A stretch of DNA of 7,047 nucleotides from assembly GCA_900766895.1 (NCBI GenBank), contig CAAFXF010000040.1, forward strand, positions 1 to 7,047, read 5' to 3'. The notes beneath the pieces were generated by a model. That model worked only from the letters and a program-made list of their open reading frames with translations. It did no database searches and had not been told where the DNA came from. Positions 1 through 6,060 of the stretch are shown in pieces. Every line of letters begins with the position of its first letter. Position 1 is the first letter of the stretch. The translations under genes were made by a program, and so were the position numbers. This DNA comes from Clostridia bacterium. GTDB lineage: Bacteria > Bacillota > Clostridia > Oscillospirales > Acutalibacteraceae.

Positions 1-848
1 TCCTCTACCCAACGCTGAAGAGTTTGGATAATCTTTGTACCCTTTGGAAGAAGAATAGGCAAGCCTTGACCGATATAATCAACAGTTGTAAAAAGTTCAA
101 GCTCTCTGCCGAGCTTGTTGTGGTCACGCTTTCTTGCCTCCTCAAGTGCGGCAAGATGCTCCTCAAGCATAGAAGCCTTTGGAAAAGCAGTACCGTAAAC
201 ACGACAAAGCATTTTGTTTTTCTCGTTACCTCTCCAATAAGCACCTGTGCACTGTGTAAGCTTAAATGCCTTTACAACCTTCATATCAATAAGGTGAGGA
301 CCTGCACAAAGCTCTGTAAATTCGCCTTGCTCGTAGAAGCTGATAGGCTCACCCTTCTCTGCATGCTCATTGATAAGCTCAATCTTATAAGGCTCGTTCT
401 TGCTCTCCATAAGAGCAATTGCCTCGTTTACGGGAAGCTCGAATTTTTTAATTTCAAGGCCTTCCTTAACGATTTTCTTCATCTCTGCCTCAATTTTTGT
501 CAAATCATCGGGAGAAAATGAATTTTCAACATCAAAGTCATAATAGAATCCTCCGTCAATAGCAGGACCTATTGTGAGCTTTGCATCGGGATACAGGCGC
601 TTAACAGCCTGTGCCATAATGTGTGATGCAGTGTGATTAAATGCTTTTTTACCTTCCTCATCATCAAAGGTGAGAATTTCAAGCTGTGCATCGGTATCAA
701 TAACTTTTCTTAAATCCTTAACCTCGCCGTTAATTTTACAGCAGGTTGCATTTCTAAACAAGCCCATAGAAATGTCCTTTGTAATGTCCGCTGCTGTTTT
801 TGCCTCGTTGTACTCTAAAACAGAGCCGTCCTTTAATGTAATCTTCAT
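1..848 (-). CDS. thrS: Threonyl-tRNA synthetase, N-terminal part (cut by left edge)
   Basis: Cytoplasmic class II synthetase that charges tRNA-Thr with threonine. Only the first 282 codons are in the window, a little under half of the usual length of about 640, so the catalytic core with its zinc ligands lies outside. Residues 1-62 form a TGS domain. The editing domain follows, with the HxxxH pair (H72, H76; HTASHIMAQA) and the CxxxH pair (C181, H185; LCAGPH) that make up the hydrolytic site clearing mischarged Ser-tRNA-Thr. The highly conserved YYDF (102-105) and GAYWRG...KNKMLCRVYGTAF (202-222) segments fix the identity. The start is the ATG at 848-846, with AAGGAGG at 864-858 nine bases upstream. 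The frame is uninterrupted. Expression is controlled by the T-box leader just upstream. The identification is secure; only the unseen C-terminal half is untested. Confidence 0.97.
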   Translation of the reverse strand, partial: MKITLKDGSVLEYNEAKTAADITKDISMGLFRNATCCKINGEVKDLRKVIDTDAQLEILTFDDEEGKKAFNHTASHIMAQAVKRLYPDAKLTIGPAIDGGFYYDFDVENSFSPDDLTKIEAEMKKIVKEGLEIKKFELPVNEAIALMESKNEPYKIELINEHAEKGEPISFYEQGEFTELCAGPHLIDMKVVKAFKLTQCTGAYWRGNEKNKMLCRVYGTAFPKASMLEEHLAALEEARKRDHNKLGRELELFTTVDYIGQGLPILLPKGTKIIQTLQRWVE

Positions 849-864
849 TAAACATAACCTCCTT

Positions 865-897
865 AAAAAACAAAAATCACCCTGAAAAATCAGGGTG
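865..897 (-). terminator. T-box attenuator terminator before thrS
   Basis: Read on the minus strand, CACCCUG (897-891) and CAGGGUG (884-878) form a seven-pair stem around an AUUUUU loop, followed by A-UUUUU-G-UUUUUU (877-865). This is the default-off structure. Its 5' arm is shared with the antiterminator, so the two folds are mutually exclusive. The thrS Shine-Dalgarno begins directly after the T-run. Confidence 0.95.
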
Positions 898-1087
898 AAT
901 AAAAATCCACGGTTCCACCTGAATTGCAGTTTCCTGCCACTCAATGCTCTGTAACGGTAGCAAGCCGACCTGTATTAAAGGCACTCCGGGGTGGTAGCTT
1001 ACACCGTCAGGCACATCCTCTCACCGACCGGATGCTCTCTTGAGCCGTCAAAAATGCAGTCTTGTCCCCATCAAAATTTTTTCTGTT
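865..1087 (-). ncRNA. T-box riboswitch (threonine-specific) in the thrS leader
   Basis: The leader senses uncharged tRNA-Thr and lets transcription continue into thrS. Stem I has GGGG (1069-1066) pairing with CCCC (991-988). Immediately before CCCC, on the 3' side, is the specifier ACC (995-993), a threonine codon, followed by A. The distal part shows the typical AGAGAGC and GGUCGGUG elements in a GCAUCC/GGAUGU hairpin. A small GCAG-GAAA-CUGC hairpin resembling stem III precedes the T-box, AGGUGGAACCGUGG (920-907), a close variant of the AGGGUGGNACCGCG consensus. The antiterminator can form from CAGG (921-918), the seven-base UGGAACC bulge (917-911) and GUG (910-908), paired with CACCCUG (897-891). 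The same CACCCUG alternatively pairs in the terminator. The 5' end is inferred from the promoter. Confidence 0.96.
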
Positions 1088-1093
1088 GAAAGT

Positions 1094-1122
1094 ATAATAA
1101 CACCATTGATTTTATTTGTCAA
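1094..1122 (-). promoter_or_regulatory. thrS promoter (sigma-A type)
   Basis: On the minus strand, TTGACA (1122-1117) is separated by exactly 17 bases from TATTAT (1099-1094). The predicted start is an A near 1087-1086, just before the T-box stem I. This gives a leader of about 240 nt. Confidence 0.88.
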
Positions 1123-1171
1123 CCTCATATTTTCATAACACAATTTGTATTGTAAAAATCAAAATAATTCC

Positions 1172-1200
1172 TTGACAAATACTACATATTCAAGTATTAT
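1172..1200 (+). promoter_or_regulatory. rny promoter (sigma-A type), divergent from thrS
   Basis: TTGACA (1172-1177), a 17-base spacer and TATTAT (1195-1200) give the same hexamers and spacing as the thrS promoter on the other strand. The -35 boxes of the two promoters are 49 bp apart. The start is predicted near G1207, which gives a leader of about 140 nt before rny. Confidence 0.87.
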
Positions 1201-1205
1201 ATTTG

Positions 1206-1346
1206 TGACATTCTGTATATATTGGGCAAAAATATGTACCCGTTAAATGTCAAAATTGCATAAAACTGTACCTTTTCTGATGAAATTAACAATTATTATG
1301 TATGAAAATGTATGTAAAATCTTAAACAGAAGGAGGTGCTATTGAT
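1206..1346 (+). promoter_or_regulatory. Structured 5' leader of rny
   Basis: This is an AT-rich untranslated stretch between the promoter and rny. Two nested helices can form at its very start: TGACATT (1206-1212) with AATGTCA (1246-1252), and inside it GTATATATT (1215-1223) with AATATGTAC (1231-1239, one G-U) around a GGGCAAA loop. Further down, ACCTTTTCTG (1270-1279) can pair with the Shine-Dalgarno region 1327-1337. It matches no riboswitch class that I recognise. The Shine-Dalgarno is AAGGAGGTG (1330-1338), fully complementary to the usual 16S tail, eight bases before ATG. The structures are visible by eye but not tested by energy calculation. Confidence 0.5.
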
Positions 1347-2906
1347 ATGAAAGTAAGTATTGGAATAATGCTTGTTATCGTTGTATTGTGTTCAGTAATT
1401 CTTGCTGTATTGGGATTTTTTGTAGGACTTACCGCAAAAAGAAAATCAGATGATGCAAAAATTGCCAACGCAACAGAGCAGGCAACAAAAATTTTGAACG
1501 ACGCCCTTTCCGAAGCTGAAAAGACCAAAAAGACTCAGCTTATGGAGGCAAAGGACGAAATCCATAAGCTTCGCTCCGACGCGGACAAGGAAATTCGTGA
1601 AAGAAGAAACGAAGTACAAAAACAGGAAAAAAGACTTAACCAGCGTGAAGAATATCTTGACAAAAGATCCGACACCTTGGAAAAGAAAAACGAAAGCCTT
1701 AGCGAAAAAATCAAGGCTGCTAATGATAAATTACTTGAAATCGATGGCATCAAGAAAAGTCAGTTTGATATGCTTGAAAGAATTTCGGGCTTATCTCAGG
1801 AGGATGCAAGAGCACAGCTTATGAGCTCGCTTGAATCCGAATTAGATGTTGAAAAGAGCAAGAGAATTCTTGAACACGAGCAAATGATTAAGGATCAAAG
1901 CGATGTAATTGCAAGAGAAATTATCGGTACTGCAATTCAGCGCTGTGCTGCCGACCACACAGCAGAAACAACCGTATCTGTTGTTGCCCTCCCTTCAGAC
2001 GAAACAAAGGGAAGAATCATCGGCAGAGAGGGACGTAACATTCGTTCCATCGAAAAAATTACGGGTGTTGAGCTCATTATTGACGATACCCCCGAGGCTA
2101 TCACGGTAAGCTCATTTGATCCTGTCAGACGTGAAATTGCACGTTTGACTCTCGAAAGACTCATTCAGGACGGTCGTATTCATCCTACAAGAATTGAGGA
2201 AATGTACGAAAAGTCCAAGAAGGAAATTAACCAAACCATTAAGGCAGAGGGCGAAAAGGCTGTTATCAGTGCAAACTGCGGTTCTATTCATCCTGAGCTT
2301 GTTAAGCTTTTAGGTAAGCTTAAGTACCGTACATCATACGGACAAAGCGTTCTTAAGCACTCGCTTGAGGTTTCTTATATTGCAGGTCTTATGGCAGCCG
2401 AGCTCGGTGCTGATGAAAAGCTTGCAAGAAGAGCCGGTCTTCTTCACGATATAGGCAAGGCTCTCGATCACGAGATGGAGGGCAGTCACGTTTCCTTGGG
2501 TGTTGAATACGCAAGAAAATACAAGGAAAACGAGGCGGTTATTCACGCAATTCAGGCTCACCACGGTGAGATTGAGTGCAAGACAATAGTTGCCTGTCTT
2601 GTTCAGGCTGCCGATGCAATTTCTGCGGCAAGACCGGGTGCAAGACGTGAAAACATCGAGCACTACATCAAGCGACTTCAACAGCTTGAGGAAATTTCCA
2701 CAAGCTTCAACGGTGTTGAAAAAGCATATGCTATCCAGGCAGGCCGTGAGGTTAGAGTTATGGTTAAGCCGGAGGTTATCTCTGACCAAAAGATGCCATA
2801 CATCGCTCACGAGATTGCCAAGAAAATTGAAGAAGAAATGGAATATCCGGGTCAAATCAAGGTTAATATCATTCGTGAAAGCCGACACTCAGATGTTGCA
2901 AAATAG
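1347..2906 (+). CDS. rny: Ribonuclease Y
   Basis: Membrane-anchored endoribonuclease that starts decay and processing of many mRNAs in Firmicutes, cutting single-stranded AU-rich sites, often near structured elements. At 519 residues it has the family's normal length. In order: one N-terminal membrane helix (about 4-29); a long charged coiled coil (about 30-190) used for dimerisation; a KH RNA-binding domain with the GxxG loop in GRIIGREGRNIR (222-233); and an HD metal-dependent nuclease domain with H338, the H367-D368 pair in LLHDIGKA and the downstream AHHGE (404-408). All key residues are present. The ATG start is set by a perfect AAGGAGGTG eight bases upstream. In Bacillus rny is followed by ymdB; here a Dabb gene follows instead. 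thrS is divergent. Confidence 0.98.
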   Translation: MKVSIGIMLVIVVLCSVILAVLGFFVGLTAKRKSDDAKIANATEQATKILNDALSEAEKTKKTQLMEAKDEIHKLRSDADKEIRERRNEVQKQEKRLNQREEYLDKRSDTLEKKNESLSEKIKAANDKLLEIDGIKKSQFDMLERISGLSQEDARAQLMSSLESELDVEKSKRILEHEQMIKDQSDVIAREIIGTAIQRCAADHTAETTVSVVALPSDETKGRIIGREGRNIRSIEKITGVELIIDDTPEAITVSSFDPVRREIARLTLERLIQDGRIHPTRIEEMYEKSKKEINQTIKAEGEKAVISANCGSIHPELVKLLGKLKYRTSYGQSVLKHSLEVSYIAGLMAAELGADEKLARRAGLLHDIGKALDHEMEGSHVSLGVEYARKYKENEAVIHAIQAHHGEIECKTIVACLVQAADAISAARPGARRENIEHYIKRLQQLEEISTSFNGVEKAYAIQAGREVRVMVKPEVISDQKMPYIAHEIAKKIEEEMEYPGQIKVNIIRESRHSDVAK

Positions 2907-2923
2907 TATTGCTATAAAACAGT

Positions 2924-2953
2924 GTAGGGTTGCCGTGCGGTAACCCTACTTTT
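2924..2953 (+). terminator. Hairpin terminator after rny (possibly leaky)
   Basis: GTAGGGTTGCC (2924-2934) and GGTAACCCTAC (2939-2949) form an 11-pair stem, one pair being G-U, around the loop GTGC. Only four T's follow before an A. The stem is strong but the T-run is short, so partial read-through into the next gene is plausible. Confidence 0.75.
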
Positions 2954-2973
2954 ATAAATGAAAGGATAATCAA

Positions 2974-3264
2974 ATGATTAAGCATATTGTTTGTTTTAAG
3001 CTGAAGGACAACAGCGAGGCCGAATGTAACAAGGCTGCTGAGGTCCTTATGTCAATGAAGGGCAATGTTGACCTCATCAGAGATATTGAGGTGGGTGTTG
3101 ACTTTTTACATTCGCAACGTTCGTATGATGTGATTTTGCAGGTTGTTTTGGACGATGCCAAGGCACTTGAGGATTATCAAAATGACGAGTATCATTGCTC
3201 TGTTGTAAAAAAACATATGCATGCCGTATGTGAAACATCGGTGGCTATTGACTACAATATTTAA
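2974..3264 (+). CDS. Dabb (stress-responsive alpha/beta barrel) domain protein
   Basis: Small 96-residue protein made of a single Dabb domain, a dimeric ferredoxin-like barrel. The opening strand MIKHIVCFKLKD (1-12) with its conserved histidine is typical. So is the second half, YDVILQVVLDDAKALEDYQN (51-70) followed by a histidine-containing helix and a final strand VAIDY (90-94). There is no signal peptide or membrane segment, so it is cytoplasmic. The bacterial members have no agreed function; some plant relatives are polyketide cyclases, which does not transfer to this gene. AAAGGA (2961-2966) lies seven bases before ATG. It sits 20 bp after the rny hairpin and 32 bp before the response regulator gene, with no visible promoter of its own, so it is probably read with rny and/or the two-component genes. 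Confidence 0.88.
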   Translation: MIKHIVCFKLKDNSEAECNKAAEVLMSMKGNVDLIRDIEVGVDFLHSQRSYDVILQVVLDDAKALEDYQNDEYHCSVVKKHMHAVCETSVAIDYNI

Positions 3265-3296
3265 TATTTGTTGATGTAAAAGGAGACAAACGACCT

Positions 3297-3983
3297 ATGT
3301 TTAGAATTTTGGTTGTTGAGGATGATGCAGACCTCAACGAAGCTGTCTGCACATATTTAAGAAAAAACGGCTTTGATGCCGACGGATGCTACAACACAAC
3401 ACAGGCATACAGTGCGCTTTACAATAACGCTCACGACCTTATTGTATCCGACATTATGATGCCGGGAGAGGACGGATTTGAATTTGCAAAGAAAATCCGT
3501 AACCTCAGTACAAACATCCCTATTATGTTTATTACCGCAAGGGATGACCTTGCGTCAAAGCAGCTTGGCTTCAGCCTCGGCATTGATGATTATATGGTAA
3601 AGCCCGTTAATCTTGAGGAGCTTGTTATGAGAATTAATGCTCTGCTGCGTCGTGCAAAAATTGCACAGAAAAAGCGCATTACCATCGGCAAGCTTGACCT
3701 AAATGCCGACGAGCGTACCGTATTTTATGACGGTGAGGAAATCAGCCTTACATCAAGAGAATTCAATATCATTTACAAGATGCTGTCTTACCCAAAAAAG
3801 ACATTCTCACGCACACAGCTTATGGATGAATTTTGGGGTTCCGACACAACATCCGGCACAAGAACCGTTGATGTGTATATGACAAAGCTTCGAGGCAAGT
3901 TTTCCGTTTGTAAAGAGTTTGAAATAGTTACCGTTCACGGCTTGGGATACAAGGTTGTTATCAATGAAAAATACGAGCATTAA
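3297..3983 (+). CDS. OmpR/PhoB-family response regulator
   Basis: DNA-binding partner of the sensor kinase encoded next. The receiver domain (about 1-118) has the acidic pair E8-D9-D10, phospho-acceptor D52 in LIVSDIMMPGEDG, the switch residue T80 and the conserved K102 in MVKP. The C-terminal winged helix (about 126-225) shows LTSREFNIIYKML (151-163), the RTQLMDEFWG segment (172-181), the recognition-helix region RTVDVYMTKLRGKF (189-202) and the wing hairpin VTVHGLGYKV (211-220). The length of 228 residues is normal. AGGAG (3281-3285) is 11 bases before ATG, a slightly long spacing, but no better start is seen. The stop lies inside the kinase gene, so the pair is translationally coupled. Targets are unknown; the polysaccharide operon 1.2 kb downstream is a candidate by position only. 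Confidence 0.96.
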   Translation: MFRILVVEDDADLNEAVCTYLRKNGFDADGCYNTTQAYSALYNNAHDLIVSDIMMPGEDGFEFAKKIRNLSTNIPIMFITARDDLASKQLGFSLGIDDYMVKPVNLEELVMRINALLRRAKIAQKKRITIGKLDLNADERTVFYDGEEISLTSREFNIIYKMLSYPKKTFSRTQLMDEFWGSDTTSGTRTVDVYMTKLRGKFSVCKEFEIVTVHGLGYKVVINEKYEH

Positions 3984-5058
3984 AAACAAGCACGGCAGTA
4001 AAACAAAAATCAAATACAAATACCACATAAGAAATGTCATAAACGCCTTTATGTTTACGGCACTTCTTGTTTGCTTTGCATCACTTGGTACCATTGCTGT
4101 ATTAAGCACAACCGACTCCAGCATTATTACAACCTTCATTACATCAAGGAACATTGAAGAATTGCTGTATTTTTCATTGGTTCTCGTGTTAATTTTTACA
4201 GTATGGCAGTTGGTATTTACACGCTTGATAATTGAAAAGCCTACCAGAGAATTTGAAAGTGCAAGTGAAAAGGTCATTCAGGGTGATTATTCAATCAGAC
4301 TTGATATGGACCAAATACGCCTCGGTAGTCTTGAATTTATGAATATTGCAGAGAACTTTAACACGATGGTTGAGCAGCTCGGCAAGGTTGACAGCTTAAG
4401 CAACGATTTCATTGCCAACGTTTCTCACGAGCTTAAAACTCCCCTTGCAGTTATTCAATCATACACCGAAATGCTTCAGGATACACAGTTGAGCGAGGAA
4501 GAAAGGCAAAAGTATCTTAAAAAGATTTCGGAATCGACACAACAGTTGTCGTCACTTGTTACAAACATTCTCAAGCTAAACAAAATAGAAAATCGTCAAA
4601 CAACCGTTAAATCCGATAGATTTAACCTTTCCTCACAGCTTTCGCATTGTCTTCTTGATTTTGAAAATCTGTGGGAGGAAAAAGAACTGAACATCGATTT
4701 TCAGGTTGAGGATGATGTTTACATATGCTCTGACGAGGAGCTGTTAAAGCTTGTTTGGACAAATCTTATTTCAAATGCAATCAAGTTTACTCAACCTAAA
4801 GGAACAATCGGCGTCGTGCTTGAAAGATGTAACGGCAATGTACTTGTTACTGTAAGCGATTCCGGATGCGGAATGAGCGAAGAAACAAGAGAACATATTT
4901 TTGACAAATTCTATCAGGGTGACACTTCGCACAGCGAGAAGGGCAACGGACTTGGGCTTGCACTTGTTAAACGAATCGTTGATTTAACTGAAAGCAGTAT
5001 CACCGTCAACAGTAGAATCGGCGTTGGCACCAATTTCACGGTAAGTATAAAAGCATAA
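3964..5058 (+). CDS. Membrane sensor histidine kinase with short external loop
   Basis: Class I histidine kinase, 364 residues, paired with the preceding regulator. Two membrane helices (about 25-47 and 67-89) enclose an external loop of only about 20 residues, too small for a folded sensor domain. A HAMP-like linker follows (about 86-140). The H-box FIANVSHELKTPL (149-161) carries the phosphorylated H155. The ATP-binding domain has the N-box WTNLISNAIKFT (265-276), the D-box DSGCGM (299-304), an F-box FDKFYQGD and the G-box GNGLGLALVK (327-336). All catalytic motifs are intact. I chose the ATG at 3964, which has AAGG nine bases upstream; an in-frame TTG at 3955 directly abuts that AAGG and is unlikely. 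The gene overlaps the regulator by 20 bases. The signal is unknown; the tiny loop suggests sensing within the membrane or through a partner protein. Confidence 0.95.
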   Translation: MKNTSIKNKHGSKTKIKYKYHIRNVINAFMFTALLVCFASLGTIAVLSTTDSSIITTFITSRNIEELLYFSLVLVLIFTVWQLVFTRLIIEKPTREFESASEKVIQGDYSIRLDMDQIRLGSLEFMNIAENFNTMVEQLGKVDSLSNDFIANVSHELKTPLAVIQSYTEMLQDTQLSEEERQKYLKKISESTQQLSSLVTNILKLNKIENRQTTVKSDRFNLSSQLSHCLLDFENLWEEKELNIDFQVEDDVYICSDEELLKLVWTNLISNAIKFTQPKGTIGVVLERCNGNVLVTVSDSGCGMSEETREHIFDKFYQGDTSHSEKGNGLGLALVKRIVDLTESSITVNSRIGVGTNFTVSIKA

Positions 5059-5069
5059 AATAATACTTG

Positions 5070-5105
5070 AAGCAGGAGCTGTTTTGGCTTCTGCTTATTT
5101 ATTTT
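5070..5105 (+). terminator. Rho-independent terminator after the sensor kinase
   Basis: AAGCAGGAGC (5070-5079) pairs with GCTTCTGCTT (5087-5096), ten pairs with one G-U, around a seven-base loop. ATTTATTTT follows. It lies 11 bp after the kinase stop codon and separates the two-component unit from the polysaccharide operon. Confidence 0.88.
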
Positions 5106-5129
5106 GTAAACAGCATGTTAATTTATAAA

Positions 5130-5145
5130 ATATATTATAATATAT
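5130..5145. repeat. 16-bp perfect AT palindrome before the polysaccharide promoter
   Basis: ATATATTATAATATAT is its own reverse complement and ends two bases before the -35 box. It may be an operator, an UP element, or simply a by-product of very AT-rich sequence. Confidence 0.45.
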
Positions 5146-5147
5146 AA

Positions 5148-5176
5148 TTGACTTTGAGGTATATAAATGCTATCAT
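5148..5176 (+). promoter_or_regulatory. Promoter of the polysaccharide (wzz-like/BY-kinase) operon
   Basis: TTGACT (5148-5153), a 17-base spacer and TATCAT (5171-5176) predict a start near 5184 and a short leader of about 34 nt. The region just upstream is almost pure A+T (5120-5147), which could act as an UP element. GGAGG (5203-5207) lies ten bases before the ATG at 5218. Confidence 0.8.
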
Positions 5177-5217
5177 ATAAATTGACATTTTAATATATAT
5201 TTGGAGGTTACTCTTAT

Positions 5218-6060
5218 ATGGATCAAAACAACGAAAACAAAAAAGATGAATTGGAAATTGACATTGGTAAAATCATCTATAAAATGCGAGATAAGTTTAT
5301 ACTAATCGCTGTATTTACAATTATGGCAACAATAGTGATGGGACTTATCACACAATTTGCAATGGAGCCGAAATACTCCGCTACCGTAAAAATGTATGTG
5401 TATTCCAACACAGACAGAATTACATCCGACTCATCAATTTCCTCGCAGGAGCTTGATGCATCACAGGAGCTTATCAATACATACATCTACATTCTTCAAA
5501 GTGATACCGTGCTTGAGGCTGTAATTAAGGACCTTGACATAAATATGACACCGGGTCAGCTCAAGAGTACAATTTCGGCAAACAAGGCAGAAAAAACAGT
5601 TGCATTTGAGGTTACTGTCACCACACCGGACAGAAAGCTGTCCGCACAGATAGCTAACTCTATTGCAAAGATTGCACCAAAGGAAATTGTCAGAGTAGTT
5701 AAAGCCGGCGGCGTTGAAATCATCGACTACGCAAAGGTGCCTACAAAGCCATCATCACCTAATCTTATAAAGAATTTGGTAATTGCAGCAGTTGGCTCAT
5801 TTGTTCTTTCATTCCTGTTCTTCTTCATTTACGAATTCTTTGACACAACAATCACAAGCGAAAGAGATATTATCGGTGAATTTGAGTTCCCTGTTTTGGG
5901 TACTGTACCGAACCTTGAAGCAGAAGCACCATCTGTCAACAAGGAGTCAAAGGCATCAGGCACTAAAACAGTTAACAAAAAAACAGACAGCGATTTTACA
6001 CTAAAGCCAAGTGATGAAATTCTTGAAAACATTCAAAATGCGAAGGGAGATGAGAAGTAA
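5218..6060 (+). CDS. Wzz-like polysaccharide co-polymerase / BY-kinase activator
   Basis: Membrane protein of the Wzz/CpsC/CapA/YveK type, which sets chain length of capsule or exopolysaccharide and activates the partner tyrosine kinase. The sequence shows a short cytoplasmic N-terminus (1-26), a first membrane helix (about 27-48), an external domain (49-185) ending in the family's proline-rich PTKPSSPN (175-182), and a second membrane helix (about 186-207). A cytoplasmic tail of about 72 residues (208-280), rich in Lys, Ser, Glu and Thr, follows. In Gram-positive relatives this tail docks on and switches on the kinase. At 280 residues it is longer than the 220-235 typical of CapA or YveK, and the extra length is in the tail. 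GGAGG sits ten bases before ATG. The stop TAA shares its last A with the ATG of the kinase gene, so the two are translationally coupled. Confidence 0.93.
   Translation: MDQNNENKKDELEIDIGKIIYKMRDKFILIAVFTIMATIVMGLITQFAMEPKYSATVKMYVYSNTDRITSDSSISSQELDASQELINTYIYILQSDTVLEAVIKDLDINMTPGQLKSTISANKAEKTVAFEVTVTTPDRKLSAQIANSIAKIAPKEIVRVVKAGGVEIIDYAKVPTKPSSPNLIKNLVIAAVGSFVLSFLFFFIYEFFDTTITSERDIIGEFEFPVLGTVPNLEAEAPSVNKESKASGTKTVNKKTDSDFTLKPSDEILENIQNAKGDEK

Noticed and set aside
24..521. 165-codon open frame on the plus strand
   Set aside because: It lies antisense to a clear thrS coding sequence, has no ribosome site, and its composition follows from the thrS codons.
2334..2888. 184-codon open frame on the minus strand inside rny
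   Set aside because: It is antisense to the conserved HD domain of RNase Y, has no ribosome site and no recognisable family.
3955..3963. TTG start for the sensor kinase, adding three residues
   Set aside because: It directly abuts the AAGG ribosome site with no spacer; the ATG at 3964 has a nine-base spacing.
3807..4277. 156-codon open frame on the minus strand
   Set aside because: It spans the antisense of both the regulator and the kinase genes, which are fully supported by motifs.
5182..5187. Second TTGACA as an extra promoter before the Wzz-like gene
   Set aside because: No -10 box lies at a suitable distance; the position 17 bases on falls in the Shine-Dalgarno.
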